From contig DATIWF010000109.1 in NCBI GenBank assembly GCA_035519535.1, forward strand, positions 19,613-83,612: a stretch of 64,000 nucleotides of DNA. Reading direction: 5' to 3'. Positions 26,024 through 34,059 of this stretch are shown here, in pieces (position 1 is the first letter of the stretch; every line of letters begins with the position of its first letter). The notes beneath the pieces are model-generated. The model made no database searches. It had not been told where the DNA came from and worked only from the letters and a program-made list of their open reading frames with translations. This DNA is from DATEGZ01 sp035519535 (GTDB taxonomy: Bacteria; Acidobacteriota; Vicinamibacteria; Vicinamibacterales; SCN-69-37). Position numbers and translations under genes: made by a program.

Positions 26024-27301
26024 TCAGGCGCCGGCGCGCGGGTGCTCGGCAAATACCTGGACGAGGTGGACGAGCGTCTCGGTCGTCTTTTCAAGCCCGC
26101 GCCGCGAGTTGAACTCGAGCCTGCTGTGGAAATTGTGTCCGCCGGTGAAGATGTTCGGACAGGGCAGCCCGCGGAACGTGAGCTTCGAGCCGTCGGTCCC
26201 GCCGCGGATGGCCTTGATTGTCGGCGTGAGGCCCGCGCGGCGCGTCGCCTCGAGCGCGAACTCGACGAGCTCGGGGTGCGCGCGCAGGACGTCGTTCATG
26301 TTGCGGTATTGCTCTCTGACGTCGATCTCGATCCGGACGCCGGGCCGGCGAGCCGCCACCGCCTCGGCGAGATCGCGCAGGCGCCGCTCCTTCTCGTCGA
26401 GGCCGTTCACTTCGAAGTCGCGCAGGATCACCTTCAGCGTCGATGTCTCCACGTCGATGGTGCCCGCGTACGGATGGAGGAAGCCGACGCGGCCCTCGGT
26501 CGTCTCGGGCAGCATGTCGGACGGCAGGCCGGCCACGAGATCGGCCAGCGCGTGGATAGCGTTGACCATCACGCCCTTGGCGGTGCCCGGGTGCGTGCTC
26601 CGGCCGTGGAAGGTGATCGTGGCCAGGCGCGCGCCCCACGTTTCGTGGCTGATCTCGCCGAGCGCGTCGCCGTCTACCGTGTACGCGAACGCCGCGCCGA
26701 ACGCCTCGACGTCGAAGCGATCGATGCCCACGCCGACCTCCTCGTCGGCCGTGAACCCGACGGCGATCGGCCCATGAGGCACGTCCGGGTTCGTACCGAG
26801 CAGATCGACCAGCGTCATGATGGCCGCCACCCCCGACTTGTCATCGGAGCCGAGGAGCGTGGTGCCGTCGGTCGTGATGACGTCGTCGCCGATCATCTGC
26901 GCGAGATCGGGGTGCTGGGCGGCGCGGATGACCTGCGCCGGGTCGGCCGGCAGCACGAGATCGCCGCCCTGGTAGTTGGCGTGTACGACGGGGATCACGT
27001 CCTTGCCCGAGACGGCCGGTGACGTGTCCACGTGGGCGAGGAAGCCGATCGTTGGCACGCTCCTGCCGGCCGGCAGGTTGCCGGGAATCCGCGCATAGAC
27101 CATGCAGAACTCGCTCACCCGGACATCTGTGGCGCCAAGCGCGTCGAGCTCGCGGGCGAGGAGCCGCGCCAGGTCCCACTGCGTCGGCGTGCTGGGCACC
27201 TGCGGCTGGTCTTCCTTCGACTGGGTGTCGATCCGCACGTACCGCAAGAAGCGATCGACGACGGATTCACGCGGCGGGCGCAGGGCAGAAGGCAACGGCA
27301 T
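26024..27301 (-). CDS. pepT: Peptidase T (tripeptide aminopeptidase)
   Basis: A 425-aa M20-family cytoplasmic zinc peptidase cleaving N-terminal residues from tripeptides. Zinc and catalytic motifs are in place: GFLAHVDTSP (His90, Asp92), LLGSDDKSG, FTADEEVG, and the C-terminal TGGHNFHSRLEF region. IRGGTDGSKLTFRGLPCPN is diagnostic of PepT. Its ATG follows the TGA of the ThDP enzyme by a single base (TGACATG), so the two are translationally coupled. Confidence 0.95.
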   Translation of the reverse strand: MPLPSALRPPRESVVDRFLRYVRIDTQSKEDQPQVPSTPTQWDLARLLARELDALGATDVRVSEFCMVYARIPGNLPAGRSVPTIGFLAHVDTSPAVSGKDVIPVVHANYQGGDLVLPADPAQVIRAAQHPDLAQMIGDDVITTDGTTLLGSDDKSGVAAIMTLVDLLGTNPDVPHGPIAVGFTADEEVGVGIDRFDVEAFGAAFAYTVDGDALGEISHETWGARLATITFHGRSTHPGTAKGVMVNAIHALADLVAGLPSDMLPETTEGRVGFLHPYAGTIDVETSTLKVILRDFEVNGLDEKERRLRDLAEAVAARRPGVRIEIDVREQYRNMNDVLRAHPELVEFALEATRRAGLTPTIKAIRGGTDGSKLTFRGLPCPNIFTGGHNFHSRLEFNSRRGLEKTTETLVHLVQVFAEHPRAGA

Positions 27302-27302
27302 G

Positions 27303-28910
27303 TCAGTGGGCGCGCGTCTGGGCTCGGTATTCCGACGGATCGACGACCGCGTCGATGACCACCGGCCGGTCGACTCGCGCGGCCTCGGTCAGCGCCTCGT
27401 CGAGCTCGGCCATCGTCTCGACCCGGCGCGCCCAGGCGCCGAAGGCCGCGGCCGCCGAGGCGAAGTCGACCACGCCGTAGCGCACGCCGAGCGTCGGGTA
27501 GCCGCGCCGCTCCTGCGCCACGTCGATCAGGCTCAGGCTGTCGTCGTTGAAGACCACGGTGACGAAGTGCAGGCGCTCCCGCACGCACGTCTCGATCTCC
27601 GCCATCGTCATGCCAAAGCCGCCGTCGCCGATCGTGCAGAGCACGGGCCGATCCGGAAACTGCAGGCGCGCGGCCATCGCCGCCGGGAGCGCGTAGCTCA
27701 TCGCCGAGAGGCCGTTGGATTCGAAGAACGTCAGCGGCTCGTAGGACAGCCACGCCTGCGACGTGACCATCTTCACCGAGCCGACGTCGGTGACGAAGAT
27801 CGTGTGGCGCGGAAACCGCTCGCGCAGCCGCCGCGTCAGCTCGAAGCCTGAGAGCCCGCGCGGCCGTTCGGCCGGGCGCAGGACCCGTTCGAGGCGCGTG
27901 CGGAACTCGTCCCGGTCCGCCGGCGTCCACGCGAACCGGCGCGGGTCGAGGCGGCGGGCGAGCACGCCGAGCGCCTGCGACAGATCCCCCACCGCTTCGG
28001 CGGCGGGCGCGAAATCGTCCTTCGCGATCGACACCGGACCTATCGACACCATCCGCATCGTGTGGTGCCAGATCTTGTCGGACTCCACGGGATCGAAGCC
28101 GACGCCGACGAGCAGGTCGGCGCGGCCGAGCATGTCCACGACCACCGCGTCGCCCGAGACGCCGGCGCAGACGCCGTAGAAGAGCGGGTGGTCTTCGGCC
28201 ACGATGCCCTTCGCCTTCGGCGTCGCAAACACCGGCACGCCGAGCGCGTCGACGAATGCGCGGACGCCACCGGCATCGACGTGCGGATCGACGTCGATGC
28301 CGACGATGACGACCGGCCGAGTGGCGCGGGCGATTTCTGCGGCCACCCGATCGAGCGCGTCGGGCGCCGCCTGGCGCCAGCGCGGCTCAGCGGTGCTCGG
28401 GGCGCCGTCGTCGCGTTCCTCCATCTTCGCGACGTCGCTAGGCAGCGCGATGTGGACCGGGCCCATGCGCGGCGCGAGGCTCGTTGCGATGGCCTGCCGA
28501 ACCCTCGTGGCCGTCTCGTGCCCGTCGAGCGTGATCGCGAGCTTGGTGAACGGCCGGTAGATCGCGTTGAGGTCGAGGTGCTGATGCGTGGCGATGCGGC
28601 TGTTCTTGCGCGCCAGCGTGGCGGTGATCGCGATGACCGGCGATCGATCCAGATAGGCGTTGGCGACGCCCAGCGTCATGTTGACGGCGCCCGGCCCAAG
28701 CGTGGAGACGCAGACGCCCGGCCGCCGCTGGATCTGGCCGGTGACATCGGCCATGAACGACGCCCCGGCCTCGTGGCGCGTGAGGAGGAAGGCGATCCCG
28801 GCCTTCCGCGCGGCCTCCATGAAATCGAGGATCTCGCCGCCGGGCAGACCGAACATGCGCGTGACCCCTGCGTCGCGCAGGGTCCGCGCCAGAATGTCGG
28901 CGCAGGTCAT
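27303..28910 (-). CDS. Thiamine-diphosphate enzyme, acetolactate synthase-like
   Basis: A 535-aa ThDP-dependent decarboxylase/synthase-family protein with the three usual domains. The N-terminal cofactor domain has the activating Glu in LLTRHEAGASFMADV, and the C-terminal domain has the cofactor motif GDGGFGMTMAEIETCV...FND. No regulatory IlvN subunit gene is adjacent and the anabolic operon is absent, so a biosynthetic role is not shown; catabolic acetolactate synthase, oxalyl-CoA-type or other 2-oxoacid activity is possible. It is sandwiched between a secreted kinase-fold protein (9-bp gap) and pepT (1-bp gap). Confidence 0.82.
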   Translation of the reverse strand: MTCADILARTLRDAGVTRMFGLPGGEILDFMEAARKAGIAFLLTRHEAGASFMADVTGQIQRRPGVCVSTLGPGAVNMTLGVANAYLDRSPVIAITATLARKNSRIATHQHLDLNAIYRPFTKLAITLDGHETATRVRQAIATSLAPRMGPVHIALPSDVAKMEERDDGAPSTAEPRWRQAAPDALDRVAAEIARATRPVVIVGIDVDPHVDAGGVRAFVDALGVPVFATPKAKGIVAEDHPLFYGVCAGVSGDAVVVDMLGRADLLVGVGFDPVESDKIWHHTMRMVSIGPVSIAKDDFAPAAEAVGDLSQALGVLARRLDPRRFAWTPADRDEFRTRLERVLRPAERPRGLSGFELTRRLRERFPRHTIFVTDVGSVKMVTSQAWLSYEPLTFFESNGLSAMSYALPAAMAARLQFPDRPVLCTIGDGGFGMTMAEIETCVRERLHFVTVVFNDDSLSLIDVAQERRGYPTLGVRYGVVDFASAAAAFGAWARRVETMAELDEALTEAARVDRPVVIDAVVDPSEYRAQTRAH

Positions 28911-28919
28911 GAGGTCAGG

Positions 28920-29759
28920 CTATTGACCCTTCATGAAGACGAACGCTTCGCCGTGGGCCTTGACGAGATCGTCGATGATTTGCTGCATCCTGTCACGGCG
29001 CTCGATGATCGACTTCGTCTCGCCGCGGATCAGCCACTTGCCGAGCGCCGCCTGCAGCGACGCGTCAGTGAGGGCCTGCATGCGCGCCCACAGATCGGGG
29101 TCGGCGTGGTTCATCTGGTGGATCATGTTCTTGCCCGGCGTGAATGCGCGCGTGTGATCGATCAGGATCAGATTCCAGGCCGGATCGACCAGCCAGTTGC
29201 CCTGGTTGGGATCCGTGTTGTTGATGAGGTTGTCGAACATCTTCGCCTTGACGATTTGCCGGCTGAAGAAGTCCGCGTATCTCGGCGGGGCCTCGGGCGC
29301 GCCGCCCTTGCTGCCCATCTCCTTGAAGCTCTTCGTCGGCGACGCCCACATCACGGCCGCGCCGCGCTCGCCCCGGTACTCGCGCTCGACCGTCGGCGGC
29401 ACCATGTTGAGCTCGAGCATCTTGTCGAGCTCGTAGGCGGCGATCTCCGACAGATAGCTCTCCCAGAAACCTTCGTACCGGCCGGGCGGAATGACCTTCC
29501 ACGCGAACGCGTCGACCGGTCCGCCGGGCGCGAGCGTCGCCTTGCGCGGATGCGTGACGCCGACGGAGAGGTCGGACAGCTTCACCACCTGCGCGGTGCG
29601 CAGGTACTGCTCGATGTCCGCGGCACGGCCCACCCACGTCTTCGCGCTCGCGGGCTCCGGCGCCGCGGGGGGAACCTGCGCGGCCAACGGCCGCCGCGCG
29701 GGCAGGACGACACTTGAGGTGATCAACAGAAGGATGAGGACCGAGGGGCGGACTCGCAC
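28920..29759 (-). CDS. Secreted kinase-fold protein (FAM20C/PI3K-like motif)
   Basis: A 279-aa exported protein (signal peptide ILLLITSSVVLPARRPLAAQ). The C-terminal half carries MFDNLINNTDPNQGNW followed by LILIDHTRAF, which matches the catalytic Asp/Asn loop and metal-binding Asp arrangement of the atypical kinase fold shared by FAM20C, HipA and PI3/4-kinase relatives. The Gly-rich loop is not obvious. A secreted kinase in a bacterium would be unusual, so activity is an inference. GGAGG precedes ATG 29759. It heads an operon with the ThDP enzyme and pepT. Confidence 0.65.
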   Translation of the reverse strand: MRVRPSVLILLLITSSVVLPARRPLAAQVPPAAPEPASAKTWVGRAADIEQYLRTAQVVKLSDLSVGVTHPRKATLAPGGPVDAFAWKVIPPGRYEGFWESYLSEIAAYELDKMLELNMVPPTVEREYRGERGAAVMWASPTKSFKEMGSKGGAPEAPPRYADFFSRQIVKAKMFDNLINNTDPNQGNWLVDPAWNLILIDHTRAFTPGKNMIHQMNHADPDLWARMQALTDASLQAALGKWLIRGETKSIIERRDRMQQIIDDLVKAHGEAFVFMKGQ

Positions 29760-29786
29760 ATCTGCCTCCAGCGTGCCGATAAGGTA

Positions 29787-31127
29787 TCACCGACGCGGGC
29801 CGGCCAGCCGCCGCATCATGGCCCGCACGGTGCCGCCGGGGTCGCGCGCCATGCCCCGGCCCACCCGTCCGAGCAGGTGGGCGGCCTGCGCGGCGTTGCC
29901 ATGCGTCCGTGCGAGCGCCTCCTCGATGGCCATGCGCTCGAGCGCCACGACCTCCTCACGAAGGTCCATCGTGCCGCTGGCGATCTTGTAGTGGATCGCG
30001 GACCGGCTCGACGCCGGCTCGGTCCGGACGTGCGCGCTCCGCACCAGCACCCGCGTCGGCAGGTCCGACGGCAGCAGGGTCGTGCCGGCGCGCTTGTAGA
30101 CGAGCGCTTCGTAGATCACATTGCGCAGCTCCCGGATGTTGCCGGGCCAGGGATACGCGGCAAGCGCGGCCAGGGCGTCGGCGCGGACCTCGGTGACGCG
30201 CTCCCGCCCGTGCTCCCGGGCGAACCGGTCGATGAAGTGCGCCGCAAGGTCGCGCAAGTCCTCGAGCCGCTCGCGGAGCGGGGCCAGCGGAATCGTCACG
30301 ATGGCCAGCCGCTCGTACAGGTCGGCGCCGAACAACCCCGCCTCGATCAGCGGCCGGAGGTCGCGGTTGGTGGCGGCCAGCAGGCGGAAGTCCACCTCGC
30401 GCCAGACGTTCTCGCCCAGACGGCTGACAACGCGGTCTTCGAGCACCCGGAGGAGCTTGGTCTGCGTTTCGAGCGGCGTGTCGTCGATTTCGTCGAGGAG
30501 GACCGTGCCACCCTCCGCCGCCATGAGCTGTCCGTCGTAGCGCTGCACGGCGCCCGAGAACGCGCCGCGCGCGTAGCCGAACAGCTCGGCCTCCATCAGC
30601 TCGTTGGGAATCGCCGCACAGCTGATGGGGACGAACGGCTTCTTGTGACGCGGCGACCACTCGTGCGTGAGCCGCGCCATGATCTCCTTGCCGGTGCCCG
30701 TCTCTCCGGTGAAGAGCACGGACATCGACGTCGGTGCGACGCGGGCCACCTGACGAACGACTCGCTGTGCGGCCTCGCTGTGAACGACCAGCCGGGCATC
30801 GTGCGGCGGCGCCGGCGGCGCCACGGACAGCTCGCGAAGCCTCGCGACGAGCGACGCGGCGGCGTCCTGGTCGCCGAGCGAGATGACGTCGTAGGCGCCG
30901 CGCGCGATCGCTTCGCGGCGCCGCGCATCGCTGACGGGCCCGCGGCACACCCAGATCCACCCGTCGGCGTCGTCGGGCTCGGCGGGCAGGCGCGTGGCAG
31001 AGGCGGTGCTCCGCACGACCGGTGTCGGGCCCGCCGCGCGCCCGGCCGACGTGTCGACACCGGCCGAGCGAAGGGCGGCGCCAAGGGCGGTCGGCGCCGG
31101 AAGGCCGATCCAGCGGACCTGCATCAT
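29787..31127 (-). CDS. Sigma-54-dependent transcriptional activator (AAA+)
   Basis: A 446-aa enhancer-binding protein. The N-terminal ~100 residues look like a degenerate receiver-type domain without a clear phospho-acceptor Asp. The AAA+ domain has Walker A GETGTGKE (141-148), the sigma-54-contacting loop as GAFSGA (188-193; canonical GAFTGA), and Walker B GGTVLLDEID (206-215). The C-terminal ~60 residues include a Fis-like helix (ERMAIEEALARTHGNAAQAAHLLGR). The Thr-to-Ser change in the loop is conservative. A perfect palindrome lies 8-24 nt before the start, suggesting autoregulation. It is divergent from the flotillin gene. Confidence 0.9.
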   Translation of the reverse strand: MMQVRWIGLPAPTALGAALRSAGVDTSAGRAAGPTPVVRSTASATRLPAEPDDADGWIWVCRGPVSDARRREAIARGAYDVISLGDQDAAASLVARLRELSVAPPAPPHDARLVVHSEAAQRVVRQVARVAPTSMSVLFTGETGTGKEIMARLTHEWSPRHKKPFVPISCAAIPNELMEAELFGYARGAFSGAVQRYDGQLMAAEGGTVLLDEIDDTPLETQTKLLRVLEDRVVSRLGENVWREVDFRLLAATNRDLRPLIEAGLFGADLYERLAIVTIPLAPLRERLEDLRDLAAHFIDRFAREHGRERVTEVRADALAALAAYPWPGNIRELRNVIYEALVYKRAGTTLLPSDLPTRVLVRSAHVRTEPASSRSAIHYKIASGTMDLREEVVALERMAIEEALARTHGNAAQAAHLLGRVGRGMARDPGGTVRAMMRRLAGPRR

Positions 31128-31134
31128 GTCGTCA

Positions 31135-31151
31135 TTTAATCACTGATTAAA
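31135..31151. promoter_or_regulatory. Perfect palindrome TTTAATCA-C-TGATTAAA (candidate operator)
   Basis: Two 8-bp arms around one base form an AT-rich palindrome in a GC-rich region, 8 nt upstream of the start of the sigma-54 activator and about 105 bp upstream of the flotillin gene. TTAAAT on the minus strand, inside it, ends 6 nt before ATG 31127, so the operator may overlap a -10 element. Confidence 0.6.
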
Positions 31152-31217
31152 CATCAATAGAATGACGACCGCGGCGCTGGCGACCAGGAATTGGGCCGCA
31201 ATCCTGCCCCTCGTGCC

Positions 31218-31233
31218 GGGTCCCGGGGTTGCA
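31218..31233 (+). promoter_or_regulatory. Weak candidate sigma-54 promoter for the flotillin gene
   Basis: GGGTCCCGGGGTTGCA keeps GG and TTGC at the spacing required for sigma-54 but departs from CAC in the -24 element. The predicted start of transcription (about 31244) would lie just before the ribosome site of the flotillin gene. In GC-rich DNA such matches arise by chance, so this is tentative. Confidence 0.25.
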
Positions 31234-31255
31234 GGACCGGACGCGGAGGCGATCC

Positions 31256-33070
31256 ATGACTCTGACCGTGTTTGGTCTGTCGTTGCTCCCGAGCCTCGCC
31301 ATCGAGGCGTTCGTCCTTGCGCTGGCGCTGGTGCTGGCGGGCGGGCGAGTCATCCGCGAGACGCAGGCCGGGCTCGTCGTGAAGCGGTTCGGCCGCGCGT
31401 TGCCGTCCGGGCGGATCATCGCCCTCGCCGGTGAGGCGGGCTATCAGGCGCGCCTGCTGCCGCCGGGCTGGCATTTTGGCCTCTGGCGCTGGCAGTACCG
31501 CGTGATCAAGGTGCCGGTGACGGTCGTTCGCCCGGGCGAGATCGCGCTCGTGGTCGCGGCCGACGGCGACGCGATGCCGGCGGAGCGCGTGCTCGGTCGC
31601 GCCGTGGCGTGCGACAACTTCCAGGACGCGGAGGCGTTCCTGCGCAACCACGGCGAGCGCGGCCGCCAGATCGCGTTCCTGACGGCCGGCACCTATCGGA
31701 TCAACCCCGCGCTCTTCGAGGTGGTCATGCCGGCCAACGCCGCGCGATATGGCATGGCGCCCGACGATCTGCGCGTGTATCAGGTCCCGCCCGATCGCGT
31801 GGGCATCGTGACGATGCTGGACGGCCGGTCGATTCCGGCGGGCGATCTCGCGGGCCCGGTCGTGGACGGGCACGACAGCTTCCAGCGGGGCCAGGCGTTC
31901 ATCGACGCCGGCGGCTGCCGCGGCCTGCAGGAGCAGGTCCTGCTGTCCGGTTCGTGGAACGTCAACCCCTGGCTCGTGCGCGTCGAGCCGGTGGCGCTCA
32001 CCGAGATTCCGATCGGCTACGTCGGCGTGGTCGTGAGCTACGTGGGCAAGGAGCACCTCGACGTGTCGGGCGACGGCTTCCGGCATGGCGACCTGGTCGA
32101 GCGCGGCCGCAAGGGCGTCTGGGTCGAGCCGCTGCTGCCCGGCAAGCACCCGATCAACACGCGGGTGATGAAGGTGGAGCTCGTGCCGACGACGAACATC
32201 GTGCTGAACTGGGCGCAGCGCACCGAGGCGCATCAATACGACGAGCGGCTCTCCTCGATTCTCGTGCGCTCGAAGGACGGCTTCTCGTTCAGTCTGGACG
32301 TGGCGCAGATCATCCACATCGGCATGAAGAACGCGCCGCGGGTGATCTCACGCGTGGGCTCGATGCAGAACCTGGTCGATCACGTGCTGCAGCCGACGGT
32401 CGGCAACTACTTCCGCAACTCGGCCCAGCAGGTGACGGTGCTCGAGTTCCTGTCGGCGCGGTCGGATCGGCAGCGCGAGGCGTACGAGAACATCAAGCGC
32501 GCGATCGACGCGTACGACGTCGAGTGCATCGACACGCTGATCGGCGACATCGTGCCGCCCGCCGATCTGATGAAGACGCAGACCGACCGCAAGATCGCGG
32601 CCGAGCTCGAGCGGACGTACGACGCGCAGCGCGAGGCGCAGGTGAAGCGGCAGGCGCTCGAGCGCGAAACGGCGGTCGCGAACCTGCAGAACGACGTCGT
32701 GCGGTCCGAACAGATGGTCCGGATCGCGCAGCAGAACGCCCTGGCGGTGGCCGAGGCCGCGAAAGGCGAGGCGAGCGCGACGCGCCTGCGCGCCGACGCG
32801 GAGTCGGCCGCGGTACGGGTCACCGGCGAAGGCGAGGCCGCGTCGATTCGCGCCGTCGGAGCGGCCAAGGCCGACGCGTACCGGCAGGGCATCGAGGCCG
32901 TGGGGCCGAACGGCTACACGGCCATGCAACTGGCGTCGATTCTGGGCGAGAACCACGTGAAGCTCGTCCCGGATGTCGCCGTCAGCGGGGACGGCGCGGG
33001 CGGCATCGCGACGGCGATGGTGGCGCGCATTCTGGCGTCCGACACATCCCGCGACGCCGGCGCGCGTTGA
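31256..33070 (+). CDS. Flotillin-like SPFH/Band 7 membrane protein
   Basis: A 604-aa SPFH-family scaffold protein. An N-terminal membrane segment (LPSLAIEAFVLALALVLAGG) precedes the SPFH domain; residues around VRSKDGFSFSLDVAQIIHI and LQPTVGNYFRNSAQQVTVLEFLSARSDRQ are the family core. The C-terminal ~130 residues form an Ala/Glu/Arg-rich coiled coil (RKIAAELERTYDAQREAQVKRQALERE). Such proteins oligomerise into membrane microdomains. ATG 31256 is chosen because GGAGG lies 6 nt upstream (31245-31249); a Met at 31229 in the same frame has no ribosome site. It has its own divergent promoter region shared with the sigma-54 activator. Confidence 0.88.
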   Translation: MTLTVFGLSLLPSLAIEAFVLALALVLAGGRVIRETQAGLVVKRFGRALPSGRIIALAGEAGYQARLLPPGWHFGLWRWQYRVIKVPVTVVRPGEIALVVAADGDAMPAERVLGRAVACDNFQDAEAFLRNHGERGRQIAFLTAGTYRINPALFEVVMPANAARYGMAPDDLRVYQVPPDRVGIVTMLDGRSIPAGDLAGPVVDGHDSFQRGQAFIDAGGCRGLQEQVLLSGSWNVNPWLVRVEPVALTEIPIGYVGVVVSYVGKEHLDVSGDGFRHGDLVERGRKGVWVEPLLPGKHPINTRVMKVELVPTTNIVLNWAQRTEAHQYDERLSSILVRSKDGFSFSLDVAQIIHIGMKNAPRVISRVGSMQNLVDHVLQPTVGNYFRNSAQQVTVLEFLSARSDRQREAYENIKRAIDAYDVECIDTLIGDIVPPADLMKTQTDRKIAAELERTYDAQREAQVKRQALERETAVANLQNDVVRSEQMVRIAQQNALAVAEAAKGEASATRLRADAESAAVRVTGEGEAASIRAVGAAKADAYRQGIEAVGPNGYTAMQLASILGENHVKLVPDVAVSGDGAGGIATAMVARILASDTSRDAGAR

Positions 33071-33080
33071 CGGGCTGGGT

Positions 33081-34058
33081 TCACACGGCGCCCGGGATCG
33101 CCGAGGTCCCGGGCGCGCGCACGGGCCGGCGCCGCTCGTCGAGGCCGATGACGAGCCGCCGGCCCGCCGGCACGTTCGGCGGCGCGCCGCCCGCGTAGCG
33201 CGCGTACGCGGGCAGAAAGCGGCGCACGTAGTCTTCGATCGCCGCGCGGTCGAGGCCGGGTTTGCCCTGGGCCTTTGCGGCTTCCTCGGCTTCGACGCGC
33301 CACTTCAGCACGAAGTTCGGATCGGTCGCACGCAGCAGGACGAACGCGTCCAGGAACCGATACCAGCGCTCGTAGGCCTCGAGGGCTCGGTTCGGCGCCC
33401 GAAAATGCGCGTCGGTGATGCTGGCGTCAGGCACCGGAGTGAATCCGAACATCCAGCCCTCGATGAACACGAGGTCGAGCGGCGCCGAGACGTCGCGCCA
33501 CGCCGTGTCCGGCGCCCGGTCGCCGCGACCGCCGTGCGCGGACTTGTCGTAGACGGGCACGCGGGTCGCGCGGCCGTCCGCGTCCCGCCCGAGTCCCGCA
33601 AGCGCGTTCAACGTCCGCTCGCCCAGACCGACGTCGTGCGTGCCGGGATAGCCGCGGTGCTCGAGATACGGATTGCCCGGGTGCGCGGCCGCCAGACGCA
33701 GCTGTTCCTCGCGCGTGAGATAGAAGTCGTCGATCGACACGCCGGCCCCGCGCAGCCCCAGCTCGGGCAGCAGCGCCAGCGTATGTGTCACGAGCGTCGT
33801 CTTGCCGCCGCCCTGCGGCGCCTGCATGCCGATGAACACCGGATGGCGCCGCGACGCGCGGGCCTGCGCGGCCGCGAACGCGAGCACCGGCACGTAGAGA
33901 TGGTGGATGCGGCGCGCGAGATCGGGCGCGCCCGCGAGACGGTGTTCGAGACGATCGGCCGCCGTGCGCCAGAGAGCCCAATCGATGGGTCCCAGCTGCT
34001 CGAGGGCCGCGAAGGCCGGGCCGGCGGCCGCGAAGGCCTTGACGTCGTGGCTCGTCAC
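33081..34058 (-). CDS. P-loop kinase, D-glycerate 3-kinase-like
   Basis: A 325-aa P-loop protein. Walker A is GMQAPQGGGKTTL, followed by the acceptor region GVSIDDFYLTREEQ and RGYPGTHDVGLGERTLNAL, then YDKSAHGGRGDR and VFIEGWMFGF. This set matches the glycerate kinase type found in plants and fungi (GLYK) and in bacterial relatives, which phosphorylates D-glycerate. It starts at GTG 34058, one base after the stop of the second ABC permease (TGACGTG), so it belongs to the exporter operon. A role for glycerate kinase there is not obvious; another small substrate is possible. Confidence 0.78.
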   Translation of the reverse strand: MTSHDVKAFAAAGPAFAALEQLGPIDWALWRTAADRLEHRLAGAPDLARRIHHLYVPVLAFAAAQARASRRHPVFIGMQAPQGGGKTTLVTHTLALLPELGLRGAGVSIDDFYLTREEQLRLAAAHPGNPYLEHRGYPGTHDVGLGERTLNALAGLGRDADGRATRVPVYDKSAHGGRGDRAPDTAWRDVSAPLDLVFIEGWMFGFTPVPDASITDAHFRAPNRALEAYERWYRFLDAFVLLRATDPNFVLKWRVEAEEAAKAQGKPGLDRAAIEDYVRRFLPAYARYAGGAPPNVPAGRRLVIGLDERRRPVRAPGTSAIPGAV

Positions 34059-34059
34059 G

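Noticed and set aside
23476..26112. 878-aa plus-strand ORF opposite the receptor kinase
   Set aside because: The opposite strand encodes a complete kinase with all motifs; the plus frame has only His/Arg/Ala-rich low-complexity sequence.
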